In this document: positions 25,640-36,011 of the stretch, piece by piece
Position numbering within the stretch: position 1 is the first letter of the stretch
How the letters are laid out: every line of letters starts with the position of its first letter
NCBI GenBank assembly: GCA_025677815.1
Contig: JAIXMP010000029.1
Span: forward strand, 496,001-560,000
Source of the DNA: Phascolomyces articulosus
Taxonomy: Eukaryota; Mucoromycota; Mucoromycetes; Mucorales; Lichtheimiaceae
Length of the DNA: 64,000 bases
Direction of reading: 5' to 3'
Made by a program: the position numbers and the translations under genes
The notes under the pieces: model-generated
The model's input: only the letters and a program-made list of their open reading frames with translations
Databases searched by the model: none
What the model was told of the DNA's origin: nothing

Positions 25640-28074
25640 ATGCCCAACGGCAACGCTTCTGAATATATTCATCTTTTAACATCTCATGATGCATGGACTC
25701 AATTTATGGGTGAAAACGATAAAGCCATTCAACAAGGTCTTTTTCATCAAGTAATAGAAACATCGTGTCTTGCGATTGATACTTTTGTTCATTCCAGACT
25801 TTTGATCGTGTATCAATCCCGCGCCATGGCGTATGGTAAAATAGGTCAGTTTGAAAAAGCCATGGCCGATGCTACCATCATGATGGCCTTGTCACCCCGC
25901 CAACCTCAAGGCTATCTTTGTGCCAGCGAACTTTATACCATGCAAGGGAAAACAGCACAAGCAGTCAGTATATTAGAAAAGGGTCTTTTGAACGTATCAG
26001 GAACAACACTATCCATTCCAACAGAGAATACGATAGTAACAGCAACAACGCCAGCAGAAACAATAACAGCAAGAGAATTAATAAAAACACAATTAAGAAT
26101 AACTCAGGAACAAGTGGAACGACGCATTGATTTTATAAAATCGGTCCCTACAGAAATTATGATGCAGATACTTGGCTGTTTTGAAGACCATACCAGTGAT
26201 TTATTAGAATTTCTTCATGTTTCCAAACCATGGCGCGAAAGAATCTTGGGATGTTCCAAAGTGTGGACTAAAATCATGACAAAAGGTCTCAAAATACAGC
26301 AACTCGATCAACTCTGCAACATCATACCCTTTATCCATCCATTTATCAAGTCCATCTTATTGGAAAACAATGTTGTCTACTCCAAAGTATTCCCCATTTT
26401 TGTCGAACAAGCGAATAAACGACGTTTAAGCAACTTGAATAAGCTCACCATTACCTGTATGTTCAATTTTTTTTTAACATGGTTGATGAGCCATAGGATA
26501 GGAGGGTGACATGACTTACTTCTTTATAAACCCCTTCTCAATTTTAAAACAAGATGATTGTTGCTTCTAATTTTATTGAAAAAAAATTGAATCATCCGTT
26601 TTTTTATATTTCTACCTATCTATCTATACATATAGCACATAATACCGGTTTCGATCCACCTTTATTCAATGCACTCCAAAACATGGGTACACATCTTGTA
26701 AAACTGAGTCTCATCTTATTTGATGATGAAGACAAGAACATGATGCCTTATCTATTTATCATCCTTGAACTGTGTCCTCATATCCAGGATTTGACGTATG
26801 GTGGGAATGGAATGCTTACAGAGGATGAAGATGACTTGAAACGATCGAGACCCTGTCATGGGCTTGGAATGGCTTTTCTTCGATGTTCTTATCTATCACA
26901 TGGGGCACTAGAGCTTGTTTTACGGAAATGTTGGAAATTGAGGACCTTGTATTTGGATGCAGAAGTAGTGGAAGGAGGGACGGATATTTGTAAAGCAATT
27001 CAAGAACATGGGACTGAATTGGAAGATTTTCGTTTTAATGCGGATGAAGATACATACCATCGATTACCTCTGGTAGAAGAAGGACAAGAAAATAATGATG
27101 TTCATCATCCCCCCTCTGATTCTATTCCTACTACTACTCAAGGCTGTTTATATCATTTACAAATAACGGACGAAATTTATTGGCTACCTACCTTAGTCCC
27201 ACTACTTTCTGCATATTGTGAAACTTTGGTAGAATTGGATATGCCATTAAGGGTACTTCCTGGAGCTGAATTTAGTCATCAAATACGTGCCTTGGGTCAA
27301 ACTGTTTTTCCATCAATGCGCAAGCTATCCATCCGTGATATACAAAGGACCCATCGTACAGTGACAGATATTATCCATCAATGTCGCATGCTCAGAAACC
27401 TAAGTCTTTCTTTTGCCAATGAAGAATCTGCCCGCTATGTGCTTGAATGGATGGCCAATGACATGGTGACACTTGGACACATACCTACCCCCACACTGGA
27501 AGGATTGGAAATCACAGTATGTGAAAGGATTTATGATGGAGGAGGAAGTCTTCATCTCTTGATGGATCATGCCTTTGTAGCCTTATTCCATGCATTTCAT
27601 ACCTTGGGTGGCCAATCGGCTTTGCAAACGGTTGTTTTTGCAGGATTGGATCTATCGGATGTTTCTTTTTTTACAGAAAGACCCACTTTATACTTTGATG
27701 CTTTATCCCACTTGGCGAGTCTTTCTACTATTCGTTGTATCAAAATTATAGAAGTAGTCCTATCCAAAAAATTACTGAACCATTTTCTTTGTATGTTGGG
27801 GAAGCAAGGGACATTGACTTCGCTTCATTTTGCCCATCTGGGTCGGAATGCTATTGATGATACATCCATGGCGTGGGTTGGATCGATTACCTCGTTAAAG
27901 GATTTGACATTAAAGGGCTTAATCGGTATTACTGATAATTGCTTGGATTCTCTCGGAAATTATCCTAATACAAATAGATCTCTAGATACACTTTCTATTG
28001 TAGCATGTCCATTTATTACAGAATTTGGAGTACGTTATATACGTCATCATATACCACATGTTGTGAATTTATAG
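25640..28074 (+). CDS. TPR / F-box / leucine-rich repeat protein, Dia2/Pof3-like (copy A)
   Basis: Probable substrate adaptor of an SCF ubiquitin ligase. Two exons (25640-26456, 26636-28074) join in phase to 751 residues. The N-terminus carries TPR-like helices ('LLIVYQSRAMAYGKIGQFEK', 'PQGYLCASELYTMQGKTAQA'). An F-box core follows at about 170-215 ('IKSVPTEIMMQILGCF', 'LHVSKPWRERILGCSKVWTK'). The rest is a run of irregular LRRs ('LSLSFANEESARYVLEW', 'LTLKGLIGITDNCLDSLG', 'LDTLSIVACPFITEFGVRYI'). This order (TPR, F-box, LRR) is that of yeast Dia2 and S. pombe Pof3, which act in replication and genome stability. Copy B at 37047 has the same order and the same intron position. The substrate cannot be told from sequence. 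Confidence 0.85.
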
Positions 28075-28347
28075 TTTTAAATAAGAAAAACCTCCCTTCC
28101 ATTTTTATAATATTATGTAAATATTTATACCATGTATTATTACTATTTATTATATTAATATATAGTCGTTCATTCTAAATTTTATTGATAATAATGGTTC
28201 ATTCAATGACCTGAGTTAGAATACACAACATTTGGATCTAGCTGCTTTCTTTCATTTTCGTATCAAAAAAATACAGGTGCTTCTAAATTAATAAAAACTG
28301 TTTTTAATCCAACTTCGCGAAGATGACAGTAAGAACCAGAATTGGTG

Positions 28348-31300
28348 TCACGTCATGTATTTCTCCAAGGAGGGAGATACAGAATATGTTTGCATCATTG
28401 ATCGACAAAAGGGTGGGATAGGTTGGTTGTTGGATGATAGTGCTTTAGAAAAACCTATAACACTGATGTTGAAGGCTCCAACATCATCTCGATTATATGT
28501 ATTTCGATGGAAATCAGGACAGCTTTTGTTGGTGGAACGTAAGGATCCGTTTGCTGATACTAAGTTATTCCCACGTCGGTACTTTTGTTGCTTTGCTGGA
28601 GAATGACACGTCGGGCAAGTTTTGCTTGATCTAAATTCGTTGGTAGGTATCACTTTATCGTTTTCAGGCGCATTTAATTCACAAGCAAGACGAGAGTTGG
28701 CGCCACGACGATGCTTCTTGATACGACTGTTGAAGCTTTTGAAAGTACCAAAAAATTGAATATTGCTTTTGCCGCCTGGTCTTCTCCATGACGAGGATAA
28801 TTTTTGATGATAAATTTTATGACGAAGTTTCCTGGTCCTTGCTTCCTTATTTCTTCTGTCAGTATCACTTTGACCTTTACCAGCATTTTCCCTTATAAAC
28901 CTTTGGCGTCTTATTTCGTGTACTGATTCAAATGTTGCTGCACTCTTACGATTAGCTGTGTAGAGTTTGGAACGCGAGAGATGTCTATCTTTTTTGATTT
29001 GTTCAGTTGTTGCTGTGTGCGATGGTGGTGACGATGACAACGACTGTGATGGGAACGTTGGAGCCAACATTGTTGTTGCTGTTTCTAGTGAAGGGACTTG
29101 ACCAATTTTTTTGGGTGGTAATTTGGTGTCACGGTGGGATGGAACGCGTGGAGGAAGAGTTACTGGAGAGTAATTGGTATATGAAGAGAGTGAGTTGAAT
29201 AATTCACTAGCAGTTGAAGTAATAGCTGTTGCTGATACAACGATGCCTGGGTCAATTCCTGTCACAACAATTTCTTCTTTGTTTTTCAAATAATTCAAAA
29301 GCTTTCCTTGTACCCATGTCTATGTATAGAAAATGAATGAACCAAATGTTAGATATCCTTTACTATTGAACGCTGTCGTGGATAGATATAAAAAAAAAAG
29401 ATATTATACCTGGTTAGGATCTTCATATTTATCTGTGTGTCAAGCTCTTTGCCTTTGAATGACATCTCAATCTTGTATATTTCACTTTTGGTGTTATTCA
29501 AGTTTCTTTGCGTCATCCCAATTTCTTCTTCAATACTTGTCACCTTCTGACGGACCATTTGAAGCTCGTTGTACATCACAGAATCCCGCTGTTTTGCTTT
29601 GGTGATCTTTCTAAACTCTCTACTAATATCAGCACGATTTCGCTCTAATGGAAGGAGTTTTCGACGTAACACGGCCAAGGCATTTGTGAGATTTGTCACA
29701 CTCGCATTTAAATTCTGCAAATGAAGTTTCATCCCTTCATCCTTGACTGTTTTTTGTTTCTTTTGGGAAATCTGTTGACCCTTTGATGCCGCCTTCCGTT
29801 TCTTATTCTTGTTCTTTTTATTGCTAATGTTATGGGCCTTCTTGACTTTCCTGTTCCTGTCCTTCCTTTTCCTTGAGCACCTTTCCCTTTCAAGAGATCT
29901 TTGGATTCTGCTTTTAGTTCCACACCCTTTTTCGCAACATTCGAAGTGCTACTACTTGCTTCTCCCGTATCCATATTAACATCCTCTTTGTCAGAACTTG
30001 TAGTATGTGCAATAGATTTTGATTTATCCTGTTTGTATCTAAACCCGAGTACATGGATAATATGACGGTTTGAATATGTAAAGCGATATTTGACCGAAAG
30101 CTTTCTTGAAGCCAAAGCCTGACGAATTTTGTTCATATTGAAAAATGCTCCAAAGACTTCGTGACGTTTTTTAGGGTCAAGCGCCTCTCGTTTACTTGTA
30201 ATTGCTGCCTTGAGTGAATTCGATGGAATGACATAATTACTTGGAAACAAAGTGTAAATAACATCAGAAGATAAATGAATCGGGTGATCATTCGGATCAA
30301 ATTGCGGAGCCATAGACCACACATTTTGTTGTGGTACTACAAGTTGTACCATAGCATTCGTAATTGCTGCCAGAGGTGCGCATTGATGAATCGTAATGAC
30401 ATCCTCTTCTTCGCTATCATCATCATTTTTGTCGTTGGCTGATTTGGGAAAGTAATATGCTCGCAAGACATTAACTATTCTTGCTGCTGTCTCGCATTCT
30501 TCTTCATTAAGTTTCGTCCCTTTAAATGCTTCGTTCTTGATATCGTCCGCAGACAACTTTCCACCTTGCTTTTCCAGTGATGATTCGGTGATAGCCACCA
30601 ATGCACGGATGGTTTTGTTTGGTGTTTCCTTGGTCTTTTCTTCTTCCTCTTCCTCTTCTTTTTCCTCTTCAGTTTCCTCATTGGAGACAATTATATCAAA
30701 CGGGTTGTTCTATGCTAGTTCTTTTTCCGTTTTGTTGATAATAGAATTTTGGCTGATTGGTTCGCTTTCCTTTTCTCCCAAAGATCATTTTGCATTTTCC
30801 AACTTTAACATAAACAAAAGCAAATATAATAAGTTAATATTCAATGGAATTGCAATCATAGAATGATAGAAAAGAGAAATGAAGTTGTACCTTGTTGAAC
30901 CATAAAGTCACCTTTTCATATAAGCATATCAGTAACTCCTTCTTCCCTTTCACGAGCTATGGACCACATCAGATCAAGTAAAAAAAGATTGAGACGCCTC
31001 TTGATATATGGAATTGAGGAAAGACTAGTATCACCACTTTCTGTTGTTTCTTTTTCCATCCCAACAGCTTGCTTTTCCTTGGCAAAATTAGCAAGTCGTT
31101 GCATATATCTTTTGGTACGATCAGGAGCCAAATTAATCCTGAATAAAGCGGTAGTAAGTACACGTAAGTCCCGATCATGTCTTTTGCGAGTCCACAAATT
31201 CTTGCATGCAGTGTTAAACTCACGAAGGGCGTTATTGATACCCCCAGTGAAACTCATATCCTCTTGAGCAGAGACGGTATTGCTTCGATTAATCATGTTA

Positions 31301-32963
31301 CGAATATCCTTATATGCTGGTCGATCAGATTTTTCTCTTACGCTATTCCCGATACACCCTATTTAAAATAACAAATGTAAGTATTAGCGATAATATAAAC
31401 ATGGGTACCAACGAGCAACACATATAAAGATAAGATAAAGCTTACATACCAGATAAAATATTGGAAAAGTGACCAAATGTATAAATACCATCGTAGATCA
31501 TCTTTTGTTGGGTTGTATTGGATGGAATAGGTGACACGGCTACTGTTGTTTTCGTATTAGATCCAAAATCAAATTCTGGAGCGAGGCCTTGAAGATCAAC
31601 TTGAGAACTGGTAATAGTTTCTCCAAACAGCGTTGCGATGTCACCAGTGATTATTTTGTTTGTTAGTAAGTCAACACCTTTCCCCAGTTCGGAAAGACAC
31701 TTCCCGACTCGCTCTTGTTCTTTTTGGAAACTGAACAGAATTTCATCATAATCAAGTTCGGATCGCAGAATGGAACGCAAGGAAAAGGTAATGGTTTCTT
31801 GGATCTTTTTGGGACGATTACTATCGTCGTCATCGTCATCGTCGTCATCACTAACGTCATCATCATCATCAATATCCTCTTCATCCACATATTTATTGGC
31901 ATCCTTGCTTGAATCTTTGCTTCCAGAAGCAACATTATCTAAGTGGGATAGAACAACATTCTCCCAAGAACAACTTTCAAGGAATCCACGTACTTCTTCG
32001 ATCAACTGATTTCCAAGATCCTTGAATTCATTTGGCTGATTGTAGTTTGGACAATTCTTCACTTGATCCCCAAACCAGCTCCGATTCACACCTTCCAAGT
32101 TTGGATTTTCTTTGATAAGAGTGTTTTGTATGTCAGTATATATACGTGGAACAGCACGACGATTGCTGTGTTTGGTGTGATATTTTTGTAACGCTGTCAG
32201 AGCCTGTTCTAGTGACGTTGACGCTTTTAATGCGTTTTCCATATCGCGCTGAAGAAATTTTTTGGTTCCTTTTTCAAATGCCTTAATGATTTCCTCACGG
32301 CTTAAAAGGTTTCTTCTAAGCGTACGTTGGGAAATTTGAATATTGTCTTTTAGTTTAGCAGCTGTTTTTGATGACGGTGCTGGATGTTTTCGTTCTTTAT
32401 GTGGCTAAAAAGTATATAGTATTTAAATGTCCATGAGTATATAGTACTCTTCATATTTCATAAGGAATGGTATAAATATATATAATAGTGCTTATTTTAT
32501 ACTGAATCATATCTTCAAGTTCAAACCAGATAGGATCTTGGTTTAGAAAAGAGTCAATATGGTGTAATATCGCAACAGTTCTTTTTCCATTTGTATTGAA
32601 GACTTGAGCACATCGACGGGTTGAAAAATAGAATACTTTTATGTCATGGGTATATGCAAGAGCGACAAGTAATTTAAATCCTTTAAGGATCAGTTGCTGT
32701 TGTTGTTGCTCATTAACCACAAGTTTCATATCCATTTTCGCGTCATTGTTGGAACTGAGAATGTCAACAAGATTTGAACGTTCTTTTAACACTAAACCGT
32801 TACGTTTGATGATATTTGTTACGCGGAGTAGATTTTCACAACCTGGAACGTGTTCATGTAATAGATCGTAAGCATCTTCCAGTCGTTTATGTGTCAAAGT
32901 GGTAGGTTCCAAATTTAGTGAGTTGTCAGATTCAAAACGCGTCTTTCCGTAATTTGCATGCAT
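28348..32963 (-). pseudogene. Fanzor-type (eukaryotic TnpB-like) RNA-guided nuclease, decayed
   Basis: Minus-strand coding segments read in order: 32963 to about 32503, 32404-31450, 31358 to about 30916, about 30709-29900, about 29890-29410 and 29319-28348, in total over 1,000 residues. The C-terminal part carries the split RuvC and zinc finger of TnpB/Fanzor: RuvC-I 'GIDPG' (Asp codon 29253-29251), a glutamate in 'NEFRSSKTCPTC' (codon 28638-28636) that also opens the zinc finger, and RuvC-III 'NRDDVGAFNI' (Asp near 28488-28483). Upstream, 'EVFGAFFNMNKIRQAL' and 'KYRFTYSNRHIIHVLGF' resemble the conserved core before RuvC-I in Fanzor1. The large size, acidic insert and coiled-coil insert fit Fanzor1 rather than bacterial TnpB. 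Signs of decay: exon phases do not match at 32503/32404 and 29410/29319, the frame ends in TGA near 30916, the frame shifts near 30700 and 29880, and one zinc ligand is Phe (CPDF). Confidence 0.72.
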
Positions 32964-34122
32964 TATTTTTTTAAAAAAAGTTATTTATTTAGAGGGGTGC
33001 CTTGTGAGTGCGATGGAAAGAGAATGTAATAGAAGTCATAGTATATAATGAAAATTGTGTAATCAATGTGCAAAGAATAAATTTAAGAAAAATAGGAGTT
33101 TGACAGGGTGAAGAAAGAAGACCCTGAAAAAAGAAAATGCATCTTTTCGGGCTTTTTAATATATGAATACAATAGGGGGTTTGATTTCTTTTTGCTGCTG
33201 ATCTGAGCCCATCTTTATTACAATCTGATTATTTAAACTAACAATGATCTATCATTACTTCGCAAATTGCAAATCTATCAAATTTCACTTTACTGTCAAA
33301 ATTCAAAAAAAATTATCCAAATAGACTGGATGATGTACGTACCGATATAAAAGATATATATTTAGAACTAGAGGGCTGTTTGAGAGATATCAATGATGCT
33401 TTAAATGCATATATTGAAGAGAAACTCAGTACTCTGCTCTGTAAGTGTTGAATTGATGATTGTTATGTAATAACATAGAAAATAATTTGCATATACTTTT
33501 TTATAATGATTCTGCAGAGGTTGTTAAATAATCACTATTATTGAAATGTTGTGCGATGAAGTAGTGATCATATGTCTAACTTCATTTTTAGGTAGCTATA
33601 AAAACAATACCGAGACACATGGGAAATCATATAAGCGAAAAAGCTGCGTGACATATCCTAAAGGCTTTTTCATACTCCTTACATTAATAATAATAAAAAA
33701 GGTGAAGTAGAAGGATTCTTTTACTGTTTGTGAATAAAATAACTCAACATTACAATCTGTCACATATGATGCGAATCGCGTTCCTGCACAACTGTCAACA
33801 TGTAACTGAAGTAATAAAAAATATATTTGAAAAGATTCTTTATCGCGACTCGACTAAAAAAAACATGATGCTATTTCTAAATGTTCACTCTTCCACATAT
33901 GTTTTTTCATTTCATTCAGAGAATTTTGAAACTTATAAAAACAGACATTATTTGAGTGAATCAAACCTTTATTATTCATCTACATTAACTATATTATATG
34001 TGTGTCTTTATATTTATGTTTATATTTATATTTATTCTTTTCAACATTATGGTAGGACTCAAAATGGACAATACAAAATGGTAATGGGGATTTTCCATAA
34101 ATGGAAGGCGTTATGTTACAGA
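32964..34122. other. 1.2 kb between the Fanzor and LINE relics
   Basis: Upstream flank of the Fanzor gene. At about 33256-33450 (+) one frame stays open with protein-like composition ('NYPNRLDDVRTDIKDIYLEL', 'LRDINDALNAYIEEKLSTLL') and ends beside a GTAAGT donor-like site, but there is no start codon and no continuing exon; it may be an orphan exon or relic. A 25-base block at about 33656-33680 recurs with two differences at about 35759-35783. The stretch 33730-34122 is T/A-rich and shows no clear gene. Confidence 0.4.
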
Positions 34123-35757
34123 CAGACAGCCAAATCCTGAACTCATGCCAACACTATTAGCAGCCTGTGAACAACATAGTCTTCAACTTGGCTACAAGTG
34201 GAACCCAATAAAAAGTTTTGTTCTCAACACTAGAGCTCCTACCTCGTCAACAACAAATAATCCCTCATCAATTACATCTTTTCAACTTTATAATACGCCA
34301 CTACAGACCGCCAATTCGATTCGCTATCTCGGAATTCATTTCAATCAGAAGGCTGAGATGGATACTCAATTATTGATTGAACATAATACCAGAAAAGCTA
34401 CTTCCACACTTAATTGCCTTAATGCCTTAGGCCTTAGCCCAACTGGATTTACAAGGCTTTTAGCAACACGTATCTATGCTCAATTCATTCGACCTCAAAT
34501 GGAATATGGACTAGCCATTCAAAAAACTCAACAAAAACACACCAAACTACTAGAAAATACGCAATCATCCTGTCTCCGTCGTATATATGGCAGCAATAAT
34601 CAAAGAGCATCCACCAAAGTAATGCAGCATCTTATCAATATACCATCAATGAAGATTCGTGTCTCTATACTACAAGCAAAATTTCTCAATCGTACCAGAT
34701 GGCTCCCTGAGGATACTCTTTTGTCTAGCTTATTACCAATAATTGATACGATCAGTACTAGTAGATTCCGGCAACTTAAAAAAACAGCACTATGGAAATC
34801 ACTTCCTTCCCAGACGGCTCCATATGACAACAAACAAGTAAAAGCAATCACCAAACAACTACTAAACTTAGAATTCCAAGAGACACGTAACGGACCAAAA
34901 TCAAAACTAGTAGCAGCATGCCGACCTTATCTTCTAATAGACCCAATTGTCTGGCTCCCGATGAAATATAGCCAACGTAGTCGTCTAATACGCTGGCGCT
35001 TAGGATGGATGCCAAATGGAGGCACTTCCGCAATTTGTCGCAACTGTAATGATAATCAACGCCTATCTCGCAATCATGTTATATCTTGCTTCAATGTCCA
35101 TACACTTCTTAATATACCATATGTTGCCCCTGATCCGATATCATTCGTGCTCAACTCACTACCAACCAAACGACCAACATCCGATTCAAAAAAACGATAC
35201 TGGAAATATATTTGGCCTCGACTTACTAGACTTATGAAAGAAATTGACCGCCTATGCCATGACGATGACTTGCGAGAAAACCATTCAGATCAACCACTCA
35301 GCATCAAAAATGATTTCATAATGTGGATCTATCAACCAAATGCAGATTTAGCTCACAGATCACCTTCTACTTCTCAATATACTCTTACACAACATTCTTC
35401 TGAATAATCTTTCCCCTTTCTTTTCCTATATCTCAACTATATTAGTATCTACATCACTCAAAAAAAAAGCAAAACATACATATACGTTAAGCAAGTTCAT
35501 TCTTTAAATATATAAAAATACCCATATTCTCTTCCTTATTTTAGCACTTTATTTCCCTTCAGCTAGCAATTTACCCTTACAATAGTTCACTTTTTCTTCT
35601 TTATTCATTTCCCCCATCTACTTATGGGTGTTTTTTTAACCAGTCCTTGAGATCCGGCTTTAGCGGGTATGCGATTTGCGAAGTGCTTTTTTGAAGCTTT
35701 TATTATCTTTGTAAATGATAAATAAAATATATTAAGTTTGATCCAGACAGCCAAATC
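34123..35757 (+). mobile_element. 5'-truncated LINE (non-LTR retrotransposon)
   Basis: Starts inside the reverse transcriptase domain and ends in an A-rich 3' tail (GATAAATAAAATATATTAA at about 35718-35736). A 14-base motif, CAGACAGCCAAATC, stands at 34123-34136 and again at 35744-35757, bordering the element; it is a candidate target-site duplication. The left copy may overlap element sequence by microhomology. A CA-poor, T-rich 3' UTR of about 330 bases follows the ORF. 5' truncation is the usual result of incomplete target-primed reverse transcription. Confidence 0.7.
34145..35407 (+). pseudogene. C-terminal part of a LINE reverse transcriptase
   Basis: Open for 420 codons without internal stops but lacking the endonuclease and the RT catalytic (YxDD) region. 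It starts in the late palm region: 'LLAACEQHSLQLGYKWNPIK' is the segment that follows the YADD box in LINE RTs, and 'SIRYLGIHFNQKAEMDTQLL' is the typical 'YLGi.f' motif. A thumb-like helical region follows ('RLLATRIYAQFIRPQMEYGL'). Near the end, 'CRNCNDNQRLSRNHVISC' matches the zinc-binding zf-RVT motif (CxxC..H....C) found at LINE C-termini. The listed ATG is simply the first Met in the fragment, not a true start. No function is expected from this copy. Confidence 0.82.
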
Positions 35758-35854
35758 AAATCCTAAAGGCCCTTTTCATACTCCGTATAGAAGGCCTAAA
35801 AAGGAAATTCCTAAAAACACCCACAATTTACAAAAAATTCGAAAATGACTAGGA

Positions 35855-35860
35855 TATAAA
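35855..35860 (+). promoter_or_regulatory. TATA box of the U6 gene
   Basis: TATAAA about 33 bases before the predicted U6 5' end. This is the position used by Pol III TATA-dependent U6 promoters in fungi, and it supports a transcribed gene rather than a dispersed U6 pseudogene. Confidence 0.6.
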
Positions 35861-35887
35861 CGTTTCGAACAACATACCAAAATTGAC

Positions 35888-35914
35888 ATGTACTTCGGTA
35901 CCTCTGTCACATTA

Positions 35915-35946
<32 letters not shown>

Positions 35947-36007
35947 GGCCCCTGCACAAGGATGACACTAACGCTCAGAGTTGGATCGCACTTCGGTGCC
36001 ACTTTTT
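35888..36007 (+). ncRNA. U6: U6 spliceosomal snRNA
   Basis: Catalytic RNA of the spliceosome. The 5' stem-loop (GTACTTCGGTAC, 35890-35901) is followed by the nearly invariant U6 core: AAAATTGGAACGATACAGAG with the ACAGAGA box that pairs with the 5' splice site, then AGATTAGC, the ATGGCCCCTGCACAAGGATG internal stem-loop and GACAC. Bases after about 35968 differ from the vertebrate and yeast 3' ends. They can form a second UUCG-capped hairpin (GCACTTCGGTGC). U6 3' ends vary between fungi, so this may simply be the lineage form. A T-run follows directly and a TATA box precedes. The ends are approximate. Confidence 0.85.
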
Positions 36008-36011
36008 TTTT
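36003..36011 (+). terminator. Pol III T-run terminator of U6
   Basis: Nine consecutive T residues immediately after the UUCG-capped hairpin of the U6 gene, the expected Pol III stop signal. Confidence 0.7.

Noticed and set aside
31663..32009. Open frames overlapping the Fanzor acidic insert on other frames and strand
   Set aside because: Products of the GAT/ATC repeats coding the Asp run; no independent evidence.
33730..34140. 136-codon plus-strand frame just before the LINE
   Set aside because: Contains TATA-repeat-derived Tyr/Ile runs and ends inside the element border; no motif, and it crosses the insertion point.
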